DNA of 64,000 nt. It comes from CAWAND01 sp963797485. Its GTDB lineage: Bacteria; Chloroflexota; Anaerolineae; Anaerolineales; E44-bin32. Where the stretch lies: contig CAWCPF010000003.1 of NCBI GenBank assembly GCA_963797485.1, forward strand, positions 1,364,001-1,428,000, given 5' to 3'. The notes under the pieces were generated by a model that was not told the DNA's origin, did no database searches, and worked only from the letters and a program-made list of their open reading frames with translations. Made by a program: the position numbers and the translations under genes. Below are positions 45,230 through 54,675 of this stretch, piece by piece (within the stretch, counting starts at the first letter, position 1; each line of letters begins with the position of its first letter).

Positions 45230-45923
45230 GTGACCAAGACCATCCTCGTCATTGACGACGAAGAGCGCATCCTGAACCTGCTCAAGGAATACCTTGAGCA
45301 GGAAAGCTTTAGGGTGGTGATGGCGCGGAATGGACGCGAAGCGCTGATTGTCGCCCGGCAAGAGAAGCCCGAACTGATCGTGCTGGACCTGATGATGCCT
45401 GAGATGGATGGCCACACGTTCATGCGTCACTACCGCCAGGAACACACCACACCCATCATCCTGTTGACGGCCCGGGTCGAAGAGACCGACAAGATCCTGG
45501 GGCTCGAGTTGGGGGCGGATGACTACGTCACCAAACCGTTCAGCCCACGTGAGCTCACGGCACGAATACGCGCCGTCCTTCGGCGCTCGGGCATGACCGC
45601 ACCCCAGGCCGAGATCCTGCCGCGTGGGCGACATCACCATTGACCGCGCCGGGCACATGGTCGACGTTGCCGGCCGCACGGTCGATCTGACGCCTTCCGA
45701 ATTCGATCTGCTGGCGGCGCTGATGTCGGCGCCCGGGCGCGTGTTCAGCCGGCTGGAACTGCTCGACCGCGTGCAGGGGACGGCCTATGAGGGCTACGAA
45801 AGAACGATCGACGTCCACGTCAAGAATCTGAGGGCGAAGATCGAGCCGGACTCGTCCCGGCCGGTTTACGTCGAAACGGTCTACGGAGTGGGTTACCGGT
45901 TTTCCAGGGAGCCCTCGGCATGA
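45230..45923 (+). CDS. OmpR/PhoB-family response regulator (one frameshift)
   Basis: About 230 residues when repaired, from GTG 45230. Receiver: ILVIDDEERILNLLKEYL, phospho-acceptor Asp in LIVLDLMMPEMDG, Lys in ADDYVTKPFSPREL. Winged helix: VDLTPSEFDLLAALMSAPGR ... RTIDVHVKNLRAKI ... ETVYGVGYRF. One extra C at about 45622 separates the two domains (AEIL, then RVGDITID). It is followed by its kinase with a 4-base overlap (ATGA). It probably binds the two direct-repeat boxes just upstream of this locus. Confidence 0.9.
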
Positions 45924-47291
45924 GATCGCTCGGCTTCAAGCTGGTTCTGGCGTTTCTCGTCGTCAGCCTGATCGGGACGGCCGTAACTGTCATTCTGGCG
46001 ACACGGGCGACGACCAATGAATTCGGTCATTTTGTCTTCCGCCAGGATCGGCAGTCGTTTGTCTCCCAGTTTGGGGATTACTATGCCGAGCGTTCGAGTT
46101 GGAGTGGCGTCGAGCACCTGAACCCTGGCCGGGGACCGGGGTCCATGATGGGCGCCGTACCCATGCCCGGCGGTACGGACGCCTTCATGGCCATCGCCGA
46201 CCGCGGCGGGTTCATCGTTCGCCCTGGGGCAGGCTACAACTACGGCCAGCTGGTGTCAGACACCATCCTGAAGGCCGGGATTCCCATCCAGGTCAACGGC
46301 CAGCAAGTGGGGACGTTGATCGAGGGCCGGCCCCCGTTCGCCGCCCTCCCGACCGCGGGCCAGGATTTCCTTCGGCAGGTCAATCTGGCGCTGGTGATCG
46401 CCACGCTCTCGGCCACAGGGCTCGCGCTTATCCTCGGCATTCTCCTCAGCCCGCGCGCTCACAAGGCCGGTGCGCGAGCTGACCGAGGCCACCAAGGCGG
46501 TGGCCGCCGGGGGGCTGGGGCTCCAGGTTGAGGTGCGGTCGAAAGACGAGCTGGGGCAGTTGGCGGCATCCTTCAACCGGATGAGCACCGATCTGGCACA
46601 GGCGCGCGATCTCCGGAGGCAGCTCACGGCCGATGTGGCCCACGAACTCCGCACGCCGCTCACCCTGATTCTCGGCCACGCCGAAGCGCTCAGCGAAGGA
46701 GTCTTGCCGGCAAATGCCGAGAATCTGCGCCTGGTCCATGAGGAAGCGCTGCGCCTCAGCCGCATGGTTGAAGATCTGCAACTCTTGTCACGCGCTGAAG
46801 CGGGGGAACTGCCCTTGACCCTGGGACCGGTCCGGCCGGAGACTCTGGCCAAAGCGGTTGTCGCCAAGCATGCCTCGGCCGCCGCTCAAACCCAGATTGC
46901 CCTCGAACTGACGTCTGACCCCTCGCTCCCAATAGTCCAGGGGGATGCCGACCGCTTGACCCAAGTCCTGGACAACCTGCTCGAGAACGCCCTCCGGCAC
47001 ACGCCCGCCGGCGGGGTGATCAAGGTTCGGTTGAGTTCGTCCGCGGACAGCCTGCGCTTCGAGGTTCAGGATTCGGGGCCGGGCGTGGCTCCGGAAGACG
47101 TGCCCAGGGTCTTCGAGCGTTTCTACCGGGCGGACGCCGCCCGCAGCCGTGACATGGGCGGGTCAGGCTTGGGGCTGGCGATTGCTCGGTCCATTGTCGA
47201 AGCCCACGGCGGCCGGATTGGGGTCGAGAGCCCCGAAGGCGAAGGCGCCCGATTCTGGTTTGATCTCCCCCTGAGCACGTCATCCGGCTAA
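45920..47291 (+). CDS. Membrane sensor histidine kinase, HAMP-HisKA-HATPase (one frameshift)
   Basis: About 456 residues when repaired. Helix 1 is LGFKLVLAFLVVSLIGTAVTVILAT. An extracytoplasmic domain of about 130 residues, Gly/Met/Pro-rich in part (GPGSMMGAVPMPGG), follows, then helix 2 (ALVIATLSATGLALILGILL). After the break near 46455 come HAMP (RELTEATKAVAAGGLGLQV), the H-box (ADVAHELRTPLTLILGHAEAL) and the ATPase motifs (QVLDNLLENALRHT, DSGPGVAPED, GGSGLGLAIARSIV). Partner of the preceding regulator. The signal is unknown; the Met-rich loops here and in the 44805 protein allow metals as one guess. Confidence 0.9.
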
Positions 47292-47328
47292 GAACCCCGC
47301 TGGGCAAGCGTCAAGAGGAAAAAAGAAA

Positions 47329-47355
47329 GGAGATGGCAGGTGGGCTGCCATCTCC
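47329..47355 (-). terminator. Strong intrinsic terminator oriented for leftward transcription
   Basis: 11-bp stem GGAGATGGCAG/CTGCCATCTCC with a 5-base loop. On the minus strand it is followed by TTTCTTTTTTCC, a textbook U tract; on the plus strand no T run follows. It lies 37 bases after the kinase stop, yet its polarity fits an RNA coming from the right, where no minus-strand gene is evident. Confidence 0.65.
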
Positions 47356-47954
47356 CAATCTAACTGGTCAGAGAGGAATCAGGGTGAAGGGGATTCAGTG
47401 GCCGAGCTGTGAGCGGATATTCTCGCCCCGTAGAGGCGTCCCCGGTGACGATGCCCTGACCAGGCAGATAGCGCCGAGATTTGTCGGCACCATCATGATA
47501 TGCAACCCGGCTGCCGGTGGCAGTGATAAAGGTCACCTGGCGGATGTGTCATGTGGCGCCCCACATCGATTTGCGAACCTGCCGGCGCCTCCTCCGGCGG
47601 CAGAGCCCTGGGTCTCTCGATCAGCGGTTTGAGTTCTGCGTTCAAGCGGCCGACGACCCTTGGACTGCGGCGGTTGGTGTGTGGCATGCCACCGACTGCG
47701 AGCCAGCCGACTTGGGTTATTTGTAATCCGTCCCGACACCGCCCTGCAACCCATGACAACGATTGCGCGCCTTCCGATGGCAGCCCGCCAAACCCTTCGA
47801 CGGGGTGCTTGTGCTTGGCGACCTGACGGCGAATCGCCGGGGACCCAGAGCGGGAAAATTCCCCGCGTGAACTGGGTGTTGGATCTGATGGCGCGACGCC
47901 TCGGTTGAGCTAAAATTGGCCCCGAACCCGTGCCGGACCTGGGAGGGATGACTC
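47356..47954. other. 600-base region without a recognised gene
   Basis: No plus- or minus-strand frame here shows family features or a convincing ribosome site. The leftward terminator at its left edge raises the possibility of an untranslated RNA on the minus strand. The right edge is the upstream region of the cytochrome gene (GGGAGG at 47941-47946). Confidence 0.4.
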
Positions 47955-48845
47955 ATGCGGCGTGTGCTTAAGTGGATTGGAATTGTTCTCGGAGCTCTTG
48001 TCGGTTTGATCTTGATCGCTGCCGTCGTGCTGTATGTGAAGGGGGCAATGGCTCTCAACCACACACTGTCGGTGCCTGCCGACCATGTGGATGTTCCGAC
48101 GGATGCGATCTCCTTGGCCAGGGGCAAGGAGTTGGTGAGCATCTTCTGCGACGAGTGCCATGGCAAGGATTTGGGAGGGACAGTGCTGCTGGCCGATCCG
48201 GTGATCGGAACGATCTACTCCGCCAATCTCACGGCGGGGACGGGCGGGGTTCAGGTCACATATAGCGACGACGACCTGGTCCGTTCTATCCGACACGGAG
48301 TGGCGCCCGATGGTCGCGAGTTGATCATCATGCCTGCGGCGGCCTTCAACTTTCTGAGCCGTGAGGATGTGGGATCGATCATTGCCTATCTGAAAACCCA
48401 GGCCCCTGTAGACCACGTCGTACCTGGACCCGCGCTAACTGCAGTCGGCCACGTCATGCTGGGGGCTGGCGTGTTTGGACCGGGCATCTTTCCCGCCAAC
48501 GTTATTGATCACAGCTACCCTTTCCCCCCGATGCCTGAAATAGGCGCAAATCCCGCCTACGGCGAGTATTTCACCCGCATGTGCCGCGAGTGCCATGGGC
48601 CGGACCTTACAGGTGGCGACCTCTCGAATCAGCCCGGGGCACCACCAGCCCCCAACCTCACCATGACTGGCGAATTGGGGGGCTGGAGTGAGACGGACTT
48701 CCTGAGGGCCATCAAGACCGGTATGAAGCCCAGCGGCGACATGATTAACGCCGAGTTCATGCCCGTGAAAGCGTTTTCGCATCTCTCGGACACTGAGCTG
48801 AGGGGGATCTACATGTACCTGCACGCCATTCCAGCGGACCAATAA
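47955..48845 (+). CDS. Membrane-anchored diheme cytochrome c
   Basis: 296 residues. One N-terminal membrane anchor (WIGIVLGALVGLILIAAVVLYV), then two cytochrome c domains: the first with CDECH (about residue 65) and the second with CRECH (about residue 210). Each is followed by a distal Met candidate (LIIMPAAAFNFLS; EFMPVKAFSHLSD) for axial ligation, and each ends in the usual helix (DVGSIIAYLKT; ELRGIYMYLHAI). It faces the outside of the membrane and may carry electrons to an oxidase, or from an alcohol or aldehyde dehydrogenase. GGGAGG lies before the ATG. Confidence 0.9.
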   Translation: MRRVLKWIGIVLGALVGLILIAAVVLYVKGAMALNHTLSVPADHVDVPTDAISLARGKELVSIFCDECHGKDLGGTVLLADPVIGTIYSANLTAGTGGVQVTYSDDDLVRSIRHGVAPDGRELIIMPAAAFNFLSREDVGSIIAYLKTQAPVDHVVPGPALTAVGHVMLGAGVFGPGIFPANVIDHSYPFPPMPEIGANPAYGEYFTRMCRECHGPDLTGGDLSNQPGAPPAPNLTMTGELGGWSETDFLRAIKTGMKPSGDMINAEFMPVKAFSHLSDTELRGIYMYLHAIPADQ

Positions 48846-48860
48846 GCTCGTCTCGTCTTG

Positions 48861-48905
48861 GCGTGGACCATCCCCTCTCGGCCTAACCCTGGGGATGGTC
48901 CACGC
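48861..48905. terminator. Long inverted repeat after the cytochrome gene
   Basis: Perfect 15-bp arms GCGTGGACCATCCCC/GGGGATGGTCCACGC around a 15-base loop, starting 16 bases after the stop. No T run follows, so it is a hairpin of uncertain type: a factor-assisted terminator or 3'-end stabiliser. It ends six bases before a Rex-type operator. Confidence 0.6.
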
Positions 48906-48911
48906 TCCGTA

Positions 48912-48929
48912 TTGTGAAGGAATTCACAA
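48912..48929. promoter_or_regulatory. Perfect Rex-type operator
   Basis: TTGTGAA-GGAA-TTCACAA, perfect 7-bp arms, only 19 bases before the ATG at 48949. Binding there would cover the transcript start or ribosome site region, fitting repression of the membrane-protein gene. Confidence 0.68.
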
Positions 48930-48948
48930 GTCGGCCCGGAGGCCTTCC

Positions 48949-49437
48949 ATGTATCGCTGGGTTGTGCTGCTCCACGTCTTGGCCGTGCTGACGTTTGTCC
49001 TGCTCCACGGCGCGTCGGCGGCGGCAATGCTAAAACTTCGCAAGGAGCGTGACATCGACCGGGTCAAAGCCTTGCTGCAGCTGTCGGCGTATCCTATGAT
49101 GCTTGGATACGGCAGTTTTGCGCTCGTTATCATCTCCGGCATTGCCCTGGGATTCATGGGCGGCTGGTGGGCGCGTGGCTGGATTTGGGTCGCGCTCGGG
49201 TTAGTGGTCTTGATCTTCTTGGTGATGGGGGGACTGGCGTCCACGTCGATGAACGTAATCCGCGACGAGCTTGGCCTGCCGTCCTCGTATGGGAATCCGT
49301 CCGACCACCCGGACCGGGAGGTGGATCCGGCCCGCCTTGAGGAGCGGCTGTCCCGGCTTCCGGCCGTGCAGGTTAGCTTGATAGGGGGGATCGGCCTGGC
49401 CTTGTTGACCTGGCTGATGATGTTCAAGCCCTTCTGA
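48949..49437 (+). CDS. DUF2269-like integral membrane protein
   Basis: 162 residues from ATG 48949 with CGGAGG upstream. Four membrane segments: YRWVVLLHVLAVLTFVLLHG, MLGYGSFALVIISGIALGFMG, GWIWVALGLVVLIFLVMGG and VSLIGGIGLALLTWLMM. The LHVLAVLTFVLLHG...R pattern with an early His is typical of the DUF2269/CopD-like superfamily. The role is unknown. A perfect Rex-type operator sits immediately upstream and a diheme cytochrome gene precedes it, so a link to respiration is plausible. Confidence 0.75.
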   Translation: MYRWVVLLHVLAVLTFVLLHGASAAAMLKLRKERDIDRVKALLQLSAYPMMLGYGSFALVIISGIALGFMGGWWARGWIWVALGLVVLIFLVMGGLASTSMNVIRDELGLPSSYGNPSDHPDREVDPARLEERLSRLPAVQVSLIGGIGLALLTWLMMFKPF

Positions 49438-49477
49438 GCGCCATGCAACTCGGCCAGCCCATCAGGAGCTGAGAGCC

Positions 49478-49920
49478 ATGCAATCAGCCTGGACGGACAA
49501 GCTCAAACGGATTGCCCGGCCGTGATTGTTGTTGCCGGCTGTCTGGCTCGGTCTGTCCAGGCTGTACATGACGTTGACGAGCGCCGACCAGGGCGAGTTT
49601 GAAACCAGCCCGGGGACCAACATGGGGCAGCCTGGCGAGCGGCGCGCCGGGGCCTGCGGCTCTGTGCTCAAGGGGGCTGACCGGGACCAGATGCGTCGAG
49701 CCATCCGGGCGGTGGCCCAAGGAGAAGCGCAATTTGGCCCCGACGTGGCCGTGCAATTGACCTCCTTTTTAGCGCGCTAGGCGGATGAAGCTCCCAGGTC
49801 CCCCTTTCCAGATCTGACGGATCGAGAACGCGAAGGGCTTGAACTGATTGCCCAAGGGCGGACCAACGCGGAGATCGCCTCGGCCCTGCCCCGGGCGCGC
49901 GATGCAGGCATGGGGCGCTC
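49478..49920 (+). pseudogene. Decayed gene: membrane-protein start joined to a LuxR-type response-regulator remnant
   Basis: The frame begins MQSAWTDKLKRIARP at 49478, hits TGA at 49523, and continues in frame with a membrane helix (LLLPAVWLGLSRLY). Further on, the same frame reads CGSVLKGADRDQMRRAIRAVAQGEAQFGP, the end of a NarL-type receiver with its Lys, and stops at TAG 49778. In a shifted frame after that, PDLTDREREGLELIAQGRTNAEIAS is the start of a LuxR helix-turn-helix, which then breaks off. Several lesions show that the gene is dead; it may be the relic of a two-component locus. Confidence 0.65.
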
Positions 49921-50089
49921 CCGGCCTCCCGGGTAGGCAGGCCCGTCGGCCTAGCACGCGTTGTCAGCCCTTCCGGGTTGGTCGTTCTTCAATCCGAAGA
50001 TATAATGGGGCGCCTGGGTGGGCGGACGTCCGTTGGGAGCGGACGCTGTTCCCGACGGCGATGTCCAAGGCGTAAGTTGGAGGCAAGGG

Positions 50090-51629
50090 ATGGGGCAGCC
50101 AGGTTGGATCGGCCGCTCGCTGAGCGGCCGCTACCAGATTGAGTCCATGCTGGGGCAGGGCGGGATGTCGGCGGTCTACCGTGGCACGGATCCCAATCTG
50201 CGGCGCACGGTGGCGATCAAGCTCATCCACGGCCATCTGTCTGAAGAACCCCAGTTTGTCAGCCGCTTCGAAGAAGAAGCCGCCGCCGTCGCCCAGCTCA
50301 AGCACCCCAACATCATCCAGGTCTACGATTTCGACCATGACGGCCCGACCTACTACATGGTGTTGGAATTCGTTCCAGGCGAGACCCTTCAAGGCCGGCT
50401 CCGCAAGCTAAACCAGGCACGTAAGCACATGGCCCCCGAAGAGGCGCGCGACCTGGTCGCCGGCATCTGTGATGCGCTCGAGTATGCCCATCGGCGCGGC
50501 ATGATCCACAGGGATGTGAAACCGGCCAATGTCATGATCACGCCCGAGGGTCAGCCCATCCTGATGGACTTTGGGATTGCCAAGATTGTCGGGGGCAAAC
50601 AACATACAGCCACCGGGGCCGTCGTCGGCACGGCAGCCTATATTTCTCCCGAACAGGTTCGTGGGGAAGAGACGGATGCTCGCGTCGACATCTACGCCCT
50701 GGGGGTGACTTTGTTCGAAATGCTGAGCGGGCGGCCGCCTTTTGAGGGCGACTCGGCCATGACCGTCATGCTCAAGCATCTCAATGAGCCGGTCCCCGAC
50801 CTCGCCAAACTGAACCCTTCGGTGCCGCCCGGTCTCGTTCAAGTGACCATGCGCGCCCTGGCCAAGGATCGTGCCCAGCGCTACAAATCGGCCGCCGAGT
50901 TGGCGGCAGCCTTGCGAGCCGTCCGTCTGAAAGACGAACTCGACCGGGCTTGGGGTAGTGCCGCCGCCCCCACCCGGGACGATTGGTCGGACGGGTCTTC
51001 CAGAGGGGGGACCGGGCAGGTCTTCGCCTCCCCCGGCTCGCGCAAAAGCGGGGTCAAGAAGGGCCGCGGCCGGCGGCGGAGGGCGGACGGCCTGGCTGGC
51101 CGGTGGCGGGTTGGTGGTGGTTGGCTTGGCCTGCGTCGCTTTGACCGGCCTGGGCCTGTTCATGTACTCCCGGCTGGGCGGGCAGGCCGCGCCGCTGGCC
51201 ACCAGCAGCGCTACCTCGACGGTCGCCGAAGCGGCGCCGAGCCTTGTGCCCACGTCTACATCCACGCCGGGGCCCCCAACCGAGACGCCGCTGCCGACGC
51301 TCGTCCCGACGTCCACCAATCCGCCGGGTCCGGCGGCGCGGATCAATGCTGTTCGAATTGAAAGCGGCCGCTACGTGGTCGATTACGAGACGTTTGGGTA
51401 CACCGAATCACTGCCTGGGATGCACGTTCACTTCTTCTTCAATTCCGTGCCTCCGGCGCAGGCTGGCGTGCCCGGGACCGGGCCGTGGATTGTGTGGGGC
51501 GGCCCGCGGCCCTTCACGGGCTATCGGGTGGTCGACCGGCCGGGCGGTGCAACCCAGATGTGCATCCTGGCCGCCAATCCCAATCACACGGTCATCGCCA
51601 ACAGCGGCAACTGCTTCGACCTGCCGTAA
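50090..51629 (+). CDS. Receptor-type Ser/Thr protein kinase (one frameshift)
   Basis: About 512 residues when repaired, from ATG 50090 (GGAGG nine bases upstream). Kinase domain about 14-275: P-loop LGQGGMSAVY, Lys44 (VAIKLI), catalytic HRDVKPAN (Asp142), DFG (Asp160), and PEQVRGEETDARVDIYALG. The frame shifts between about 50955 and 51090. The second frame has one membrane helix (GGGLVVVGLACVALTGLGLFMYS), a PTSTSTPGPP-type Pro/Thr stalk, and an outer domain of about 100 residues with two Cys that could pair. The stalk composition is characteristic of Anaerolineae. The ligand is unknown. Confidence 0.88.
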
Positions 51630-51678
51630 CCTCCCTGGAATGGCCGGGAGCCAGGCGGTTCCGATGTTAGCCCTCCCT

Positions 51679-51696
51679 TTGTGACATTCTTCACTA
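51679..51696. promoter_or_regulatory. Near-consensus Rex-type site between convergent genes
   Basis: TTGTGAC-ATTC-TTCACTA, 12 of 14 arm matches, and the reverse complement of the site at 42620-42637 over 20 bases. It lies between the kinase stop and the 3' end of the diguanylate cyclase gene, where no promoter is expected, so its meaning is unclear. Confidence 0.35.
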
Positions 51697-51816
51697 ATCG
51701 ACTTTTCTCTCCCTGACAGTCGAGATCGGCCGACCGGTCAAAACTCGTTGAGATTATCCAGCCGTGCTGGCCGGGAGCCGCCTGCCCTGGTGTTCATCCA
51801 GGGCTCCAGCGCGTTG

Positions 51817-52659
51817 TTATTCGGCGCCGCCATATGTTGCGAACCTGACGCCGTCCTTTCCGCTGCGTTTGACCTCGTACATAAGGTCGTCTGCTCTTGC
51901 GACGAGCACGTTTACAGAGGGTGGCGGAGACGAGCATGTCAAGGCGCCGATGCTGAAAGTGACTGGGTATTCTCCGCCAACGCGCTTGTTCAGGGCCGTC
52001 CGAATCCTGGTTGACACGGCCTCGGCGGCACCGGCATCGGCCTCCTCAAGCAACACTGCGAACTCGTCCCCGCCCAACCGAGCGACGGTGTCGGTGGGTC
52101 TGAGAAGGCGCTTCAAGGTGGTAACAGTCGCCTTAAGGGCATCATCGCCATCCGAGTGGCCTCTGGCGTCGTTAAGTTCCTTCAAGTTATCCAAGTCGAG
52201 GTAAAGGACCGTGAAGGGCCTGTCGTAACGCTTGAGCCGGGAGAGCGCGTTCTGTGCAGACTCGTAGAAGCCCCTGGCGTTTGCCGCGCCCGTGAGGTGA
52301 TCAACTCGGGCGCTAAGTGTTTCACGTTGGACGATTTGGCGAAGGATCGTTAGGAAGAAAGTCAATGTGAGAAAGGTGATCAAACGCACACCGGCGTTCC
52401 AAGCTGCAATGGAGGCGTGCGAGTAGGGCTCAGTTCTTGCGAGGCTGTCTGCCAGATACCAACTGAAGGCGCTCAGAACAGAAGTGGCCACGCCCATCTC
52501 TCGGCCGAGGTACCATGCTGCGAGACCAACTGGAAAGAAGTAGAAGACGGAGAAGGCCAGCTCCGACCCTGTGGCGAAGTCGGCAGTTCCCACGACGACC
52601 AGCGAGAAGATCAGCGCTACTGCGAGCAAGAATTTGATAGTGTGGGAAAGAGGTCGCAT
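51817..52659 (-). CDS. Membrane-bound diguanylate cyclase (GGDEF)
   Basis: 280 residues. Residues about 10-108 form four membrane segments (a MASE-like sensor without obvious ligand residues). The cyclase domain follows, with DHLTGAANARGFYE, LYLDLDNLKELND and the active-site loop RLGGDEFAVLL (GGDEF at 196-200). There is no RxxD inhibitory site at the usual place four residues before GGDEF (PTDTVARL), so product inhibition may be weak. No EAL domain. It makes c-di-GMP from GTP. It is transcribed convergently to the kinase. Confidence 0.9.
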   Translation of the reverse strand: MRPLSHTIKFLLAVALIFSLVVVGTADFATGSELAFSVFYFFPVGLAAWYLGREMGVATSVLSAFSWYLADSLARTEPYSHASIAAWNAGVRLITFLTLTFFLTILRQIVQRETLSARVDHLTGAANARGFYESAQNALSRLKRYDRPFTVLYLDLDNLKELNDARGHSDGDDALKATVTTLKRLLRPTDTVARLGGDEFAVLLEEADAGAAEAVSTRIRTALNKRVGGEYPVTFSIGALTCSSPPPSVNVLVARADDLMYEVKRSGKDGVRFATYGGAE

Positions 52660-53451
52660 AGGGTGGGATCGACTCCTGTGCCTTGTGGCGCCGCCTAACT
52701 ATAGCAATGAACGACCCCGGCGTCGATTTCTGGCGGCGAGATTGCTGCGCGGCTTGGCATAACAGACGATTGTCCAAGCCGCGTCCATGTTCCCGTTTCT
52801 AACAACTCCCCCGAGCGGCAGATAACCATCCGCAGCCGTACTCAGGTTCGCCGCTAGGCTACTGGCCGGTTGTGTTGTTGCTGCCTGCGTGGTCCAACCC
52901 CAGCCTTGCCGGTCCCCGCCGCCCCGGATGGATCAGCGGTGGAGATTCTGGCCGGATTATTTCAAGTCGACCCGGTTGCCTGAACTGCCTTGTCCAGCGG
53001 GACCCCATCCTTGCTCCACCTGACGGGCTCGAACGTAGGACAGATCCAGATGACCCATGATCAAACCGGCTTTACCTGGGAGGGATTGGTCGGCAACGTC
53101 GGAGCCGTGAGCGATGACGCCCCCCACCGGAGACGGCTCAGGTTCAGGACTGGATGGGCCAAATACTCGGCATGGCAGATGCGGGCAACGCTGGCATTCT
53201 TGATCGGGTGGATGACCGCAGCCAGATGGAGTACGACAGGTGGAGATCGATGGGATCTAGGGGACCTTCGAACTCAGCGCACCTTGATGGAGATGCGGAC
53301 GATGGCAGCGTCCAGGCCGAAGGTTCCCCGTGGCCGCCGTGCCCTCTGGGAACCCGCCAACTCAGCCCATCGCCGCGCCCGCCCTTTGTGGCGGTCACCA
53401 GTCGTTGCCTTGGCCCGAGGAGCGGCGTTCAAGATGAGGCAACTGGAGGCC
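52660..53451. other. Nearly 800 bases without a recognised gene
   Basis: Open frames exist but show no domain features, mixed codon use and no ribosome sites; one long frame here continues antisense to the AP2-domain gene. Together with the decayed regulator at 49.5 kb this marks an eroded, accessory stretch. Confidence 0.4.
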
Positions 53452-53871
53452 TCAGCGCAGCTCCCCGCCGTAGTAGCGGCGCTCCATCTCGCGCCGATGT
53501 TCGACGGCCAGCCTCAGCGCCTCGCGTTCTCCATGAGCCGCAATCGAGTACGATGTTTTGCGAACTTTGCCTGGGGAAGGCATCCAGGTGACTTCGAAGA
53601 CCTCGGTGCCGTCCTTGACCCGCCGGCTGACCCCGGGGAGGTTGCGCTGCGGGCTGCGGATCCAGCGCTCGGTGCGCGGTTTTCCAATCGTGGCTTCGAT
53701 GTCATTGCGCCACTCGATGGCCTCCTTCAGCGCGGCCTGTCTGTGGCCGTCGTCTGGAAACCACTTGGAGAACGTCTCGCCTTTCCAGCCGACCCGCGCA
53801 TACCAGCCATGAAGCTCCTTGCCGGGCTGGTCGATGCGGGTGATGTTCTTATGGCCGCTGCTCTTTCCCAT
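53452..53871 (-). CDS. AP2-domain-like DNA-binding protein
   Basis: 139 residues from ATG 53871, with AGGAGG five bases upstream. Two AP2-like units are visible: about 17-60 (GWYARVGWKGETFSKWFP ... AALKEAIEWRNDIEATIG) and about 72-135 (GVSRRVKDGTEVFEVTW ... SIAAHGEREALRLAVEHRREME). Bacterial proteins of this kind are related to the DNA-binding domains of phage integrases and homing endonucleases and are often mobile-element cargo. No recombinase or nuclease domain is attached. It may be a solo regulator or the survivor of an element. Confidence 0.7.
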   Translation of the reverse strand: MGKSSGHKNITRIDQPGKELHGWYARVGWKGETFSKWFPDDGHRQAALKEAIEWRNDIEATIGKPRTERWIRSPQRNLPGVSRRVKDGTEVFEVTWMPSPGKVRKTSYSIAAHGEREALRLAVEHRREMERRYYGGELR

Positions 53872-54122
53872 CGGAGCCTCCTGGTATGGGTGGTCGCCAT
53901 GTCCAATGCCCGGCCACGGGCGGGCGGGACATTGAAATGCGAGAGCCCGCTGCACATGCGGGCCCCCTGGTCGGGTTGAAGCACTCCGGGCTCCGTGTTT
54001 TACCCCTGTACGGTCCGCTTTGAGCATCCTCGCGGCGTTCGTCCGAGGTCGGCGGAAGCACAGCCGTGATGGGCACGGTCCAAGATTGCGGCTATTATAC
54101 TCAGCGCAAGTCAAGGCGTCCA
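53872..54122. other. Intergenic region upstream of the AP2-like gene
   Basis: 251 bases between divergent genes. TATTATACT-like AT-rich sequence at 54092-54102 stands out from the GC-rich surround and may hold a -10 element for the rightward gene. Nothing else is seen. Confidence 0.3.
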
Positions 54123-54605
54123 ATGACGACCTACTGCAGGAGGCCGGATGATCCCCGGCCCGGGCATTGTGATTGCCTATCCGAAGTGCGGCGCGCAGGC
54201 GCGCCATCCGACGCTCATTTCAAGCCACACGCTGGGCTCTCAAAGGAGATGTTTGAAGTTGCTGGCCGAGTACGCCGGGGGGATGACCGAGAGCAGGAGC
54301 TGAGTTTCCGCCTTATGGCATGGTGGCGAGGCAAGGATGCCTACCGCGTCTCGGATGCCGCCTTGGACGCACGGCGAGGCCACGCGGCGGGGTCAAGCAG
54401 GATCCGTTGGCTGGACCTTCTAGACCCGGCCGAATGGGGAAAGCGGCTGTTTTGCGGGGAGCTCCGTCGCCAACTCGACCGCTTCGATCAGGTCCACACG
54501 GCGCCTTCGGGAATCACAGGGCCGCAGTATGTTCAGGCTGTCACCCGAATCATTCAGCTGGCCGACGATGAGGATCCCAGGTTGGGCTTGATCGAATTCG
54601 GCTGA
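54123..54605 (+). CDS. Hypothetical protein
   Basis: 160 residues from ATG 54123 (54066 is a longer alternative with a poor leader). There is no membrane segment. It is Arg- and Asp-rich with a plausible globular pattern in its second half (RIRWLDLLDPAEWGKRLFCG, GPQYVQAVTRIIQLADDED). The N-terminal part has five Cys/His residues (YCRRPDDPRPGHCDC) that could bind a metal. No family recognised and no clear ribosome site, so a chance frame is possible. Confidence 0.4.
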   Translation: MTTYCRRPDDPRPGHCDCLSEVRRAGAPSDAHFKPHAGLSKEMFEVAGRVRRGDDREQELSFRLMAWWRGKDAYRVSDAALDARRGHAAGSSRIRWLDLLDPAEWGKRLFCGELRRQLDRFDQVHTAPSGITGPQYVQAVTRIIQLADDEDPRLGLIEFG

Positions 54606-54675
54606 CGGGGGTCGTCCTCCAACCCGACGGCAGCTGTCAACCTCACCTCATCGACCGCAAGGAAGAGGACCGCCC

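Noticed and set aside
52990..53979. Long rightward frame of over 300 codons
   Set aside because: It lies antisense to the AP2-like gene for much of its length, lacks a ribosome site and has no domain-like features.
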